In this document: one piece after another, positions 29,457 to 49,500 of the stretch
Layout: the number at the start of each line of letters is the position of its first letter
Position numbering within the stretch: position 1 is the first letter of the stretch
Source: Hormiphora californensis
Taxonomy: Eukaryota > Ctenophora > Tentaculata > Cydippida > Pleurobrachiidae
Direction of reading: 5' to 3'
Assembly (NCBI GenBank): GCA_020137815.1
Contig: CM035350.1
Coordinates: 2,865,037 to 2,929,036 of the forward strand
Length of the DNA: 64,000 nucleotides
Program-made: the position numbers and the translations under genes
The notes under the pieces: model-generated
What the model was told of the DNA's origin: nothing
Seen by the model: the letters and a program-made list of their open reading frames with translations, nothing else
The model's database searches: none

Positions 29457-31676
29457 ATGTCCGGAGAATATTTGCAGCCCCTGCACACTCTCCAACCGCT
29501 CGAGTTTGAGGATTGCCTCACAGATAGTCCCCTGTTTCGGGAGAATCTGAAGAGCCATGAAAAAGAAATCGACAGTACAGCTCACTCTTTAAAACACCTC
29601 AGTGCCGAGCTGAAGAGACTGGTTGGGTTGGAGGAAGAGCTATCCAAGTTTCACCGGCATTTTGCAAACACTGTCGCAGAGTTAAACTTCAAGCCGATTG
29701 GTGTGTCGACTGAGGATGAAACTGAGATCGGGGAAGCCTTTCAAAAGTTCAGTACGACTATTGACGCCATCGAGGAACAGCGGGAACGGTGTCTCAGCAG
29801 TCGAAGTAACAGCGCTATGAAGCGGCTGGAGATATTCAGGAAACAGGACATAGCCAGTTGTAAGGATGCGAGGAAGAAGTTTCACTCCCAGACTGATAAA
29901 TCTTGTTCAATGTTGGAGAAATCCCTCGCCAGTAAAAGGAACCAGAAAGGAATTGATGATTTGGATTCGCAGTGTTATGATGAGCGGAAGAGGTTGTTCG
30001 AGGGCAGTCTCGAGTACGTTTGGTTGCTCCATGAAGTCCAGGAGAAAAAGAAGTTTGAGGTTTGCGAGGCCATTCTCCAGATTATGCTTTCCCTAAAAAC
30101 ATTTTATCACATGGGATTCGAAATGTTCAAGGAACTCCAACCCTACCACAATGACCTTGCAAAGCGCCTTCAGAACCTTCGTGATACATTTGACGATGAG
30201 AAGATCCGAAGTGAAAAGTTAAAAGAGCGGGTTTCCAAAAAGTTAACCCTCGGCAGTACGTCTTCCTCTCCTGACACCCGACAGGGATACCTATTTTCCA
30301 AAGAAAAGACGGCCGTTGGATTTGGACACTCTTGGTCGAAGATGTTCTGTGAGTACAAGAGAAAACCCAAAACCCTGACGGTGACACCATACAACCAGAC
30401 CGCAGGAAAGATGGGAACCCCGGAGGATATTAATGTTGCCAGTGTTGTAAAGAAACGATCCGAGGAGCTGCCCCGGAGATTCTGTTTTGAGGTGAAGTCA
30501 GCAGATGACAAAGTGTGGACTCTCCAGGCCCTTTCTGAGACGGATCTGAAGAACTGGATGGAGATCATGGAGGGCAAGGAGCCGAGTTACAGTGAGCCAA
30601 TGCAGACTGCCAAGCTGCAGGTACCTCCGGATACGGGTATTGAGTTTGTGAAACTATGCATCAAGAGGATGGGAGAACTTGGCCTTAGGGAGCAGGGAAT
30701 TTACCGGGTTAGCGGGGCACAAACGAAGGTGAACAAGCTCATTGCCATTACATTTGAGGAAAAGAAGACGGCAGCTGTGATGGAAATCGATGATATAAAA
30801 GTGATCGCGTCTGCTCTCAAAATGTATTTCAGAGAGATTCTTCCTGAACCGCTGCTCACCTTCAAACTGCATGAATCATTCCTGGAAGCAATGAAAACAG
30901 AGGACCGTCATCAGAGGATTAAAAACCTAACGAATGTGGTGTCTGCTCTGCCTAAAACTAACTATGACTGTCTGAAGATCCTTATAAAACATCTGAACGA
31001 TGTGGCCGCCCTCAAGGAGGATAATCTCATGCAGGAGAGCAATTTGGGAGTTGTGTTCGGACCAACTCTAATGAGACCGAGGGAGGAGACTGTTGCTAGT
31101 ATTTTCATGATCAAACATCAGAATTCACTGGTTGAAAACCTGATTATCGAGTACGATGCAATCTTCCAGGGAGGGGAAATGAACAAGATATACAGTTCAA
31201 TGGTTCAAACTCGGAACTCCGCACGCCTGACTAAGAGACCGAACTTCAAACAAAAAGCAGCGCCCACCCCGCCCTCTGCCAAAACGACGGGTTCAACAAC
31301 AACAGGCGGTACTTCCAACAACGTCAATCCATTCGATAGTTCGGACGAGGATCTCAGTCCAGTTGGTGGAGGACCCGCAGCAAGTCAACCTCATCACTAC
31401 GTCAACCGGGGTCCGTGGCCTCCACCCTCCGCTTCCTCATCCACCAATCCGCCTGTTAAACCGATCAAAACAATGCCCGGCAAAAGTATAATCTAACAGC
31501 AACGGTAATATACGAATGTATAGCGGATGAGCCGGACGAACTGTCATTTAAGGTGGGGGACATTATCACTAATATCCGGGAGGCCGAGGAGGAGGGCTGG
31601 GTAACAGGGACGTGTCGGGGTAAAACGGGGCCTTGTTCCTCGAAACCATTTAAATTTACCCAAAAGTAATGTATAG
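29457..31676 (+). CDS. GRAF/oligophrenin-family RhoGAP (BAR-PH-RhoGAP-SH3)
   Basis: Single-exon coding region. The BAR domain spans about residues 20-225, the PH domain about 268-375 and the RhoGAP domain about 385-570. The catalytic arginine finger is R417 in GIYRVSG. A Pro/Ser-rich linker with an NPF follows. The open frame ends at 31496 (MPGKSII-stop), but an SH3 domain follows at once in another frame: ATVIYECIADEPDELSFKVG to GWVTGTCRGKTG. A second shift gives LVPRNHLNLPKSNV before TAG 31674. The two single-base shifts fall near 31475-31490 and 31625-31635 (A- and G/C-runs). GRAF proteins bend membrane and inactivate Rho/Cdc42 in CLIC/GEEC endocytosis. An acceptor-like ...CTCCTTTAG lies 12 nt before the ATG. 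The absence of introns over 2 kb is unusual. Confidence 0.9.
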
Positions 31677-34158
<2,482 letters not shown>

Positions 34159-34469
34159 CATGTTGATTGTGAGTGTTTTATTTTTATTGATCACCTTTCA
34201 TTTTGAAATGCCCCAACTTTCTTTCTTTTTGTGTACCTCTGCCCACAGTGTATTCTAGGTCCGTCTGCTAATTGTGTTCTTCGGTGGTGTTCCAATACAT
34301 GTAAGCCGGGTTTTTTGTGCAAGTTGGTTTCTAATTCCTACTCTCCGTTTGTTTGTTTAGTGTGTGTGTGTGTGTGTGTGCGTGTGTGTGTGTGAGGAAA
34401 GGAGTCATGTATGCTTGTTTATGTTTGAATGTATGACTTTACTCTAACCTCTCTCATTATCTCTTCCTC

Positions 34470-34567
<98 letters not shown>

Positions 34568-34855
34568 CACCACTCTTTATCGCGTTATCTATGTTTATTG
34601 ACCTCCTATAATTGACCTCTTACAAAGGCATAATTAGTTCCTTGAAGACTATTTTTATCAGACCTGCAAATATAATTCGAACGCATTCCTCCAAATCACA
34701 GACGTGCGTTCTGTGATCAAACAAGTAGCACCTTCTGTCGATGTCTTTGTTGGGTAACATCCCCCTCTCCATATCCAACCTCCCCTCTTTCCATCTCTAA
34801 TATTATAGTCTCCTTTACCTAAAATCCCTCTCTCTCTATTTCTAGGGGATTCTGT
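34159..34855. other. Intergenic spacer with (TG)n and a long (CT)n
   Basis: (TG)n lies at about 34361-34394 and a ~100-bp CT tract at about 34463-34566. A second pyrimidine tract ends CTATTTCTAG at 34845, ten bases before the next ATG. Confidence 0.6.
34463..34566. repeat. (CT)n microsatellite
   Basis: Nearly uninterrupted CT dinucleotides for about 100 bp. Confidence 0.95.
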
Positions 34856-36151
34856 ATGAGTAGCCAACAGAAGGAAGCACTAAAGGAGAAGAAACTTGCC
34901 CAGGAGGCCCTGAAAACCTCATTTTTCGGCAACTGGAAACCAGACAATGACTCAGCGGCACATCATTTTGAGAAGGCAGGCACCCTGTTCAAGGTAGCGA
35001 AATGCTGGCGTGAGTGTGTGGAGTGTTTTAGCGAGGCTGCAAAACATTACCAATCTGCCCGGGTACCATTCAGCGCTGGCAAGTGTTTTCAGGGTGCTGC
35101 AGCTGGATGGAGAGAACTGGGGGACTTCACTAAATCACATTCCTGCCTAGTAACCGCTGGTGAGATGTACGTTCAAAATGGGGCCTACCCCACTGCAGTG
35201 AGTTGTTACTCCAAGGGAGCTGAATCGATAGCACCTCACCTCCCTGCCCAGGCAGCGGAACTCTATCTATCAGCTGCTGATATTGAGGCAACTAACGAGC
35301 GGCCCCGGGATGCGGTCCGTGCCCTGGTGGGTGCGAAGAAGCTCCTGGCAAAGGCCCAGGATTACAAGGGTTGTATCAGGGTGGAGGAGAGGATTAGGGA
35401 GGTTTACAGTGGGATGGAGGGGTGTGAGGAACATATCAACAAATGTAACACCACCCTGGTTATTCTTCACCTAGCTAGGGGTGATACAGTGGGTGCACGG
35501 CAGTGTGGTGATGTCAGTAACTTAGCAGAGGATCTCATTTCTGCGGTCGAGGGAGGAGATGAGGAGGAGCTGAGGAAGGTGACGGGAAGGGGGGATGTGA
35601 TCTATCTGGAGACTGAAATTGCTAAAATTGCAAAGAATTTAACACTCGATGGAGTTGAAATGCCGGCAGCAGGTGCTGTAACATCTAAAAAAGCACCTCC
35701 CGTGAAACAGAGTGTGAAGTTGAGTGCTGATAGAGATGCTCTCTTCTCCAGATCCAATGTTGATAACAGGAACGAACTGTTTGGGTCAGGTAAAAAGAAA
35801 ACCACAGCAGCGAGATCTCCTCCTCCTTCTCAACATGCACCAGTGGTGAAACCTGATCTGCAACCTGATACCCCCTCCTCATCACATCATAATCCACTCA
35901 ACCAGGACTCAAATCCCTTTAGTGCTGAGAGAGATCCTGCTGAGGGTAGATCAAATCCATTTGACACTGAGCATTCTGCTGTTGTTGAGTCTGGCAACCC
36001 CTTCCCACCAGAGACTGATGCTGGCAACCCCTTCCCACCAGAGACTGAGTCTGGGAACCCATTCCCGGATGAAGGTCCCGGTAATCCCTTCGCAGCTCCC
36101 CCGGTGGGAGAGGGAAATCCATTTGATGAAGAGGAGGAAGATCTTTGTTAG
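34856..36151 (+). CDS. NAPG: Gamma-SNAP with a C-terminal NPF-repeat extension
   Basis: 431 residues in a single exon. SNAPs recruit NSF to disassemble SNARE complexes. Residues about 1-285 are TPR-like helices typical of gamma-SNAP (KTSFFGNWKPDNDSAAHHFEKAG; FKVAKCWRECVECF; ...DRDALFSRS follows). The C-terminus ends in acidic residues then LC, as in other gamma-SNAPs. Between lies a 70-residue insert with seven NPF motifs (residues 353-423: NPFSAE, NPFDTE, NPFPPE twice, NPFPDE, NPFAAP, NPFDEE). NPF followed by acidic residues is the classic ligand of EH domains (Eps15, EHD, intersectin). The usual family length is about 310, so the extension is additional. It suggests direct docking to endocytic-recycling machinery; that is inference. 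Alpha-SNAP is less likely given the LC terminus. Confidence 0.85.
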   Translation: MSSQQKEALKEKKLAQEALKTSFFGNWKPDNDSAAHHFEKAGTLFKVAKCWRECVECFSEAAKHYQSARVPFSAGKCFQGAAAGWRELGDFTKSHSCLVTAGEMYVQNGAYPTAVSCYSKGAESIAPHLPAQAAELYLSAADIEATNERPRDAVRALVGAKKLLAKAQDYKGCIRVEERIREVYSGMEGCEEHINKCNTTLVILHLARGDTVGARQCGDVSNLAEDLISAVEGGDEEELRKVTGRGDVIYLETEIAKIAKNLTLDGVEMPAAGAVTSKKAPPVKQSVKLSADRDALFSRSNVDNRNELFGSGKKKTTAARSPPPSQHAPVVKPDLQPDTPSSSHHNPLNQDSNPFSAERDPAEGRSNPFDTEHSAVVESGNPFPPETDAGNPFPPETESGNPFPDEGPGNPFAAPPVGEGNPFDEEEEDLC

Positions 36152-36863
36152 GGATCTACATTGTTTTTTGTGAAGTTGAAAATTATTTTTGAATTGTTAG
36201 TGAGATAATCAAATCTATGTAATTACAGTTTGTTTCTGTTTGTTTGTGTGTACTGTGTAGTGCTAGGGAGTATCAAAGTGCAGCTGTGCTGTGTGGGATC
36301 AGGTTTTAATTACTTGTTGATGTGTAAATTATTCACTTCTCTCTCTCTCTCTCATCATCATTCCAGGTTCTTCTTTGCGCTGTAAAGGGGAATCGGGAAA
36401 GAAGAGACGAGACACGTTTATCATCTGTGTTTTTCTCATTCCTTTACAACCCCCGACTATATAATATCTCTAAATTCCATCCTGACCGATCCTTTTTTCT
36501 GTAAAACAACCATCCCCTAAGATTTGTTCTACCCCTAAGATTTGATCTACCCCTAACACGGCCGCTTGTAGTGGGAATACGGTAATGGAAAACGGAGACA
36601 CTGTATGAAGACGCGCAACCGTGGCCAATCGGCGCGTTAGTACGTGCTGACAAAAAGTACTTTTAACAGATTGTTGACAAAAGCCCTTGCGCGTTACGCA
36701 AATTCCGCGCAGATTACTGTATTTTGCGTTACCGTATTTTGACTGCAAGCAGCACTGTAAGATTCTACCTAGTTATTACACTACTAACCCCATGCAACTA
36801 TTCTGTGTAGGGAATGTATCACTGAAGAGGAAGAGGTTGTAACGCACACACACACACACCAAC

Positions 36864-37727
36864 ATGTCGGGTCTAATGGACATCTCAAATGATGAAAAAG
36901 TACGAATAGCACGTGATTTTATCCGAGCTGCACCGGCCGGCGAATTCCGAGAGGTGGTCAATGATGTCCGGGTCTTGTTGGGAGACGATGCTCTCCTTAC
37001 CACTGCTAGTGATGTGTTTTACGAGCACGCCACGGAGCAGTTCTGTAGGGTAGATGTAGAGGGATCCCCCGCCCTGGTTACCAAGGAGGGCAGTGTTGAC
37101 GGTAGTAAGGTGTTCTATGATCCGGGAACAGACAAGAACTTCACCTACAAGTACCTGACGGGAGAGGCGACCAATATCGAACCAGGTACCCGGGATAACG
37201 GGGCTGAGAGCTGGAGAAAAGCACTGGAAGATGCCCTAGCGGTCTACCTCAAGGATAACTTCCCTGCTTTTGGAAGTGCTGTGTATGGGAAACTAGATGG
37301 CGACACGGTATCTCTAACTGTGGCCATCGAGAACCACAAGTACAACCCGGACAACTTTTATTGTGGAAAGTGGCAGAGCAAATGGAATGTTGAGTTTCCC
37401 ACCTCGGGAGGGTTCGCCAAGGTGACGGGCGAGCTAAAGGTCCAGGTTCACTATTTTGAGGACGGCAATGTCCAGTTGCACACCAAGAAAACAACTGAAG
37501 AGAGTATCCAGGTGAGCAATCCTGAGGAGGGAGCGAAGAACGTAGTGGAGTTTATCGGCCGATCGGAGAAGGAATACCAACTGGGAATTAATGAGAATTA
37601 CAGGGAAATGAGTGCCACGACCTTCAAATCTCTCCGCCGGGCCCTGCCCATCACGAAGAATCTGGTAGATTGGCACAAGCTACACAGTCTGAATATCGGC
37701 AGAGACCTTATGAATCGTACTACATAA
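36864..37727 (+). CDS. CAPZA: F-actin-capping protein subunit alpha
   Basis: 287 residues, single exon, no frame damage; CapZ alpha is normally about 286. It forms a heterodimer with the beta subunit that caps actin barbed ends. Conserved segments include DEKVRIARDFIRAAPAGEF, EVVNDVRVLL, HKYNPDNFYCGKWQSKW, ELKVQVHYFEDGNVQL and the C-terminal tentacle region KSLRRALPITKNLVDWHKL...IGRDL. It is the last gene of the same-strand cluster. A (CA)n run precedes the ATG. Confidence 0.95.
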   Translation: MSGLMDISNDEKVRIARDFIRAAPAGEFREVVNDVRVLLGDDALLTTASDVFYEHATEQFCRVDVEGSPALVTKEGSVDGSKVFYDPGTDKNFTYKYLTGEATNIEPGTRDNGAESWRKALEDALAVYLKDNFPAFGSAVYGKLDGDTVSLTVAIENHKYNPDNFYCGKWQSKWNVEFPTSGGFAKVTGELKVQVHYFEDGNVQLHTKKTTEESIQVSNPEEGAKNVVEFIGRSEKEYQLGINENYREMSATTFKSLRRALPITKNLVDWHKLHSLNIGRDLMNRTT

Positions 37728-38552
37728 TGTGACCCACCTCTGTGAAATGAACATTTGTAATGATAGTTTTGTACACACACCATCTCTCTCCCAATCAATT
37801 AGAGCCCATTTAGTGATATGTTTGGGGCGTGTGTTTGAAAGACGCAACCATGATATTTTCTCACCCATGAAGAGCGATTTTTGCGAATTTCCGAGCAATT
37901 TATACACACCCTCTCTTTCCACCCTTTAGCTGTACACTATTTGTCTAGAGCGTTGTTTTAAGTACATATATTCATGTTTGTGTGTCTGTGTGTTCGATTT
38001 TACTCATTTTCCGAGACGCAGGAAGGAAGAGTGTGTCTTTTTTTCTACTACCACCAATATATGATATTGCTATCTCATACGATGATAGTATTATGGCGTT
38101 GTTCGTGCGTGTTTTGTTTTCAAAGAGGAAATCGGTGCTTGTCCGTGATTTGGGATGTTAATTCAAGAAAGAAAAACGCTTGTCTTTACGTATATTACCG
38201 ACACACTAAATTGCACCGACACACACCGCAAGACAGGGAAGAGGGGAACGGGCTGTGTACAGAGCGGGACAATTCTGCAACATTCACCACTCGACTAGCT
38301 CGCGCGGTCTCATCGGTGTGCCAAATCCAGTTGTGTGGCATTCACTTGGTGCGCGGCTCATTTTCTCCGCCGCGCAGACCGGAATTTGCTTGAAAGTACA
38401 GTTTCTCCGATGCTGAAAGTACCTGGCACTTCCGTCTCCATTCTATTATCATGATTTAATATGCACTGCTCACAACGTTACCTGATCTGATGCTGCCAGG
38501 AACAACATGTCTGGACTGGCCGATGTGAGAGCCTACAGACTGGGAACATGTC

Positions 38553-38632
38553 AAGTCTGGTGGCGACGACCCGATCTAATTCTTAACGCTCTGTTGAGTC
38601 TCAAAACGGGGTCCGGCGCCGCCAGACGCCCA
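38553..38632. repeat. Short hairpin element (GTCTGGTGGCG ... CGCCGCCAGAC)
   Basis: About 80 bp bounded by GTCTGGTGGCG and CGCCGCCAGAC. A similar piece, ACTGTCTGG ... CCAGACAGT, lies at about 45403-45457. Partial relatives with TCTGGCGCCG or GGCGCCAGAC are near 51200 and 52410-52460. Confidence 0.55.
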
Positions 38633-38839
38633 GTTGTTACACAGGCACCCTGACCCAAAGATAGCGCTTTAGTGACTCGATCATTCCATACTGCTTTCAA
38701 ATGCGTTGACATTTGTGTACTTTCTTTTGACAACACGTCTTCGCGCGCAACGCGATGTATTCTGAATATTTGAGTCTGGTTGCAACTGTTCATGTGTCAC
38801 GGACGCCGTTCCTGTGCTTGAGCCGGGTTTGGTTTCCGT

Positions 38840-39000
38840 CTGATTTCAGACAGTTCTGTCTGAACTCCATCTAATCGGGTACTGTCTGAACTCCGTCTAA
38901 ACGGGTAGAGACCGTTTCAGAGTTCAGACGACAGACGTCCCATTGCATCTAAACGGGCTTCAGACGCACGTCTCAAGTCCATCTGCCTCCGTCTAGATTG
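38840..39000. repeat. Degenerate CAGACGG/CCGTCT repeat cluster
   Basis: Repeated TCTGAACTCC(A/G)TCTAA(A/T)CGGGTA motifs plus inverted CAGACG pieces. A related cluster (CCGTCTAGACGGGTACCGTC) is at about 55014-55100 in a Dlish-like gene intron. Confidence 0.55.
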
Positions 39001-39335
39001 CCATGCTACGCAGTGATCTGTCCATTCGGCACCCCCCCCCCTCAAGGGGAGCGGTTAAACAGGGTCGAGCAAGGCCCTCCATCGTAGTTGAGTAACAACT
39101 CCATCATAGTTCCTCCAGGAGGAACTGCATTTTCACAGCTAGGGGAATTTCCTCCTAGATGTAATGATTTAATGTAGCTGTACACTCAATACTCATTGAA
39201 ATTCATGGAGTATCGGATGTTAATTATTCACCAAGCCCGGCCGGGATCATCTCTACACGCACAAAACATTGTAGCTACATCAGTGAGTCACGTGATCTTT
39301 CTCCATGATTCGTTGTCTCTCCCTTCACCCCCCCC

Positions 39336-39378
39336 CCTCCCTCTCTCTCTCTATCTCTCTCTCTCTCGCTCTCTCTCT

Positions 39379-39463
<85 letters not shown>

Positions 39464-39470
39464 ATCCTCT
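39336..39470. repeat. (CT)n microsatellite
   Basis: About 130 bp of CT repeats with a few A or T interruptions. Confidence 0.95.
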
Positions 39471-39597
39471 GTATCACGTGGTTGATTTCTACCTGCTGGC
39501 CACATCGGGTAATGTGTGTTTAGTGTTCTCTACAGCTCCTCCCCTAACACACACACACTAGCCCCCTCTGTTTGCTCTCTGTCCCTCCTGTTACATA

Positions 39598-45733
<6,136 letters not shown>

Positions 45734-45900
45734 CTCTGAAACCGTACCAAAATAGTTCAGGATTAGCGCAGCAGCTCCTGAATTCGTTATGTTAGGTTTG
45801 TGAGAAGTGGTGAACTGTGTGCATGTTGTACTGTGATAAATCATAGAAAGTTTCACAGAATTAAGTTTCAGCAATGTTTGTCACGTCAATCCTATCCTAA

Positions 45901-45936
45901 TTGTCTGACAAAGCACCCAACTGCTTTGTCAGACAA
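45901..45936. terminator. 15-bp perfect hairpin between convergent genes
   Basis: TTGTCTGACAAAGCA, loop CCCAAC, TGCTTTGTCAGACAA. It lies 168 bp after the lectin stop and 33 bp after the sushi gene's stop on the other strand, i.e. in both 3' regions. A role in 3'-end formation or transcript pairing is only inferred. Confidence 0.5.
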
Positions 45937-45968
45937 CAACAAAAACATACAACAGTTGTTAACAATAG

Positions 45969-46511
45969 TCAATCTCGCTCCGGATTCTTTCTATATTCGT
46001 CTAGAACAGGCCCACATACTTTACCTGGCTTTACAAATACCGATTTACAAGATACTGGAACAGGGTTCCATTCACCACCTTCTACGCATTTTGACGTGTT
46101 CTGGATGGTCGTATTGGGGCATGTCACTGTGATCACGTCCCCTATGTTGTATCTTGTACTATCTGGTGTAACAGTTCCGAGCGTAACCACGGGAGGTTGA
46201 CAAATGTAGACTGGAAAAAGTAGAATTATTGAGTAATAGCATAGGTTATTTGGGTAGAAAATGAGATTTGAAGATTGAAAGATCAACTTACTGCAATCAT
46301 TCTTTGTAAAGTTAGGCTGAAAATGTCCACTGTCCTGACAAGTAAGATTGATGCTGGCTTGTCCAGTCTGATCCACAACAGAGCCAGCAGGACAGGTCAG
46401 AGGGAATACTTGCCCAACATTCACCGTGATATTCTCAGAACCAATCATGGTACAGTGGCCAACTGGGACCTCCTCTGGTGGCTCTCGAAATGTAGAGCGG
46501 TAAATTGTGCT
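45969..46511 (-). CDS. Sushi (CCP) domain protein, partial
   Basis: Minus-strand exons 46292-46511 and 46025-46210, with a 81-bp intron (rc GTAAGTTG ... TTTTTCCAG). The first exon carries a sushi module from PPEEVPVGHCTMIGSEN to FQPNFTKNDC. The second carries one starting CQPPVVTLGTVTPDS and ending GEWNPVPVSCK. The frame may read on to a stop at 45969 (VCGPVLDEYRKNPERD) or splice at 46024 to exons not identified. Acceptor-like CTGTAG precedes 46511, so upstream exons with a signal peptide should exist beyond. Sushi modules mediate extracellular protein binding, as in complement regulators and adhesion proteins. Confidence 0.7.
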   Translation of the reverse strand, partial: STIYRSTFREPPEEVPVGHCTMIGSENITVNVGQVFPLTCPAGSVVDQTGQASINLTCQDSGHFQPNFTKNDCSKLIFQSSNLIFYPNNLCYYSIILLFPVYICQPPVVTLGTVTPDSTRYNIGDVITVTCPNTTIQNTSKCVEGGEWNPVPVSCKSVFVKPGKVCGPVLDEYRKNPERD

Positions 46512-49500
46512 CTACAGCCCAGGTGTGAATATGTGTGAATAATGAATATGTGTGAGAGGGTATGTGTGATCGTGAGAGTGTGTTTCTATTTTAAGAGTGA
46601 GACAGTGAGTTGGGGCAGAACCACGTAGGGACCCAGGTTAATTGGCTTTAGGAGATAGTCCGACAGTGGGAGGTTTAACTCAATAAAGCAGGCCAGCAGT
46701 TCATACTGGTGGGCGGACTTGGTTGATATAGCGACAATAGGGAGAACTATGATAGGGACAGGCTTGAGCTTCTGATGAACTCGGAAGTACCGGTCACGTG
46801 GTAGGGCGTACGCAGGTCTTCGCGGGGACGTGGTTAATTGTATCAGGACCAGGCTGATTAGTTAGAGCATCACGTGATACCTAGAGAAATGGGTATTTAG
46901 TCAGGGTTCATGGGCAAGGTCGGGGTCAGTCCGTCAGTTCTCTGTTTTATGAGACTGGAACTGGACCTTATATCAGCTTGTAGAACATACGGTCTTGTCA
47001 CAGTGTTGGAAGGGCCACACTGAGAGTACGTAGTACTCGTGCCTAAGTTTAGGGAACTTTCCTCTTCAGCTTACTTATCGGTTCACTTGGAACATGCCTA
47101 CTATTTGATCAGGATTGAGTTGTGTTGGGCACAACTCACCTGTGGGTCCTTAATTAGGCCGAGATGAATCACTCGGAGCATTATAGTTGCTTTATTCTAC
47201 ATTGCTACCAGCTACAGAGCTGGAGGTTGACGGGTCCTAACGTGGTATAGGAGAGATTGAGATGAGGTATGAGCGAGTGGGATCTTTATACATATGAGTG
47301 CTATGAGTGAGGCGTGAGCGCATAGTTGTATCTAACATGAGTGCAAAGTGTGTGACTTTTATGTGTGATGATTGATGATTACCATTTAGGGCAGGTATTT
47401 CCCGCCTTTGCACCATGAGCTTTGAGTTTCTATTTGACTCGGATAAACGGTATAAATATGGTCTTATCATCACCCGATCCCGCTTCATTAGATAGGTGTT
47501 TGGAGCAAGATAAGTAGTATCTTCGCTCCGTAGGTGTGTGAAGTGCATGTTGCATCCCTGAGGAATAGGATGCACATAGAAGGCTTTTTACAGTCCGGGC
47601 CTGAGCTTTACCCACTTACAATTTGGTCCGACGAACCAGATGATTGATCAGAAGTCAGGGATGGGTCGAAAATTAAGAGCATCTCGAAGGCAGTTTACTA
47701 GAGACACAGTGCATATAGCAGGCCTTGTAACTTTGGTGACAGTAGATGAAAATAACGCTCAGCATAGTACCTTGGGACATTTATAGAGCTACCAGGATAC
47801 AGCCAATTAGTGAGAAGGTGTATACCAAAAGAGTTGTAAGAGCTGAGTAGAATCAAACAGTATTTTGTAATGGAATTGAGACCGGATTGGTTTGAATGAT
47901 TCGTGGAGTTTTGCTTTTGACCAGGTTGCGATAATTATGATCCGGCAATTATTTTGTGATATTTTACGCGACGAACGTGATAAAATGTGTATTGCATTTT
48001 GGGTGAACAATCTATTAATATTGTTTGTACGGAGAGTGGGTGGCTTGCTCATTAAAATATAAGTATAATATGGATGCCTGTTAGTAAATATTATCCACGC
48101 CCGTTAATTGAACTTATATGACGTGTTTTAGTCATGGTTAAAAATAGAGGTAAAATTCCCACTTGATATATGCACACAAAGGTGTAGCTTATTCACTCAA
48201 TCATTCATAAAATATGATAGGGAGCAATTTAATGTACCTTAACAGAATGGGAAATTAAATGGCTGTGAAAATTGGACTTAATTAATATGTTAATGGGCCT
48301 AGCTATCGTTGCATGCTTAGCTTTTTATAATTCCCTACTAGTCCTTTATTTTGGCAATTTGGTGGGTTTGACGCGGTATGCGTGTATTTGCAAGTTTTGT
48401 TTATGTGACGGCCATAATTGCAAACGGGAATAAACGAAAATTAAACCGTCCAATTTTATAAGAAAAAATACACTGTATTCATCATCATTATGAAATCACA
48501 GTTTACGAACCATGGGGGGTTCTGGTGATATTGGAGAGATAATAACTAACCTCACTCCAAAATTAAAACTCATTTAGGTTAGTGTCACCACAATTGTGTG
48601 TGAGGCAGTGATCAACATACTAAGGGCAGGCTTGTGTGGGAATCATATTACACTGTCGTGCTAACTTTGTTATTGTTGATATATGAAGGGTGGGGTGGAT
48701 TCATAGTTGTGGGAATTTTTGCATCTTTGTGGTGGGCTTGGGGGTGCCTGCTTAGTTCGAAGTTATTTTCACTTACTTATTCAAGGTTTTGTTCGCGTTC
48801 GCAGGTCAGCGGCATGGCAATATGTTTCGCCTTATTTGTGGCTTGTATAGAGTTTATTAGAGTAAGGAGGCATAACTAACAACCAGGGGAGGTGAGGTTC
48901 CTTTTCAGGTCATGAACTTTGGCTCGCGAACTGCTTTGTTTTTGGAGGTTATTGGAGGTTAGTGGAGGGATCACACGGAGGAATGGCCAAGGTCGACAGC
49001 GCTACATTTCCTGGATCGTCTGAGGAATGCATCTTTCTTTCTCTGGAATTATGTGCAGAGGAATGGATCATTCTCTGAGGTAGTAGTAACCTAATTTACA
49101 GGAAATGCGCTCAATATTTTCAGAGATTTATTTGGGAACCTAGATGTGTTCTGATAGAAGTGTTCAAAAGAAGGCGTTCTGACGGAGGCGTTCTGAAGGA
49201 GCTGGATTGTATGCTACAAGGATAAGGAAGATGTTCTGTAGGAGGTGCAAGGATGGAGGAGAGATAGCACGGTGATACGAGTTGGATGTGATCTCGGATA
49301 CTGGAGGATAACAAGTGGGACTGTGGGAGTGGGAGGTGCATTGCTGTAATGTGTGGAACTGTTGATAAGCTGATAAGAGGGAGGGATATTCTTCAACTTG
49401 GAACAGAAATTTTACGCGGGTATGATGCGAAGTTCTCGGTAAGTAGACAGCATGCAGTATGACGTACGTTTTAGGATCAATCGGCAGGTTTTGTAGGCTG

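Larger units (their letters stand above)
37728..39597. other. CAPZA 3' flank and spacer with repeats
   Basis: Probably starts with the CAPZA 3' UTR. It contains a GTCTGG/CCAGAC hairpin element (38553-38632), a cluster of TCTGAACTCCGTCTAAACGG-like repeats (about 38840-39000) and a CT microsatellite (39336-39470). No gene was recognised. Confidence 0.5.
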
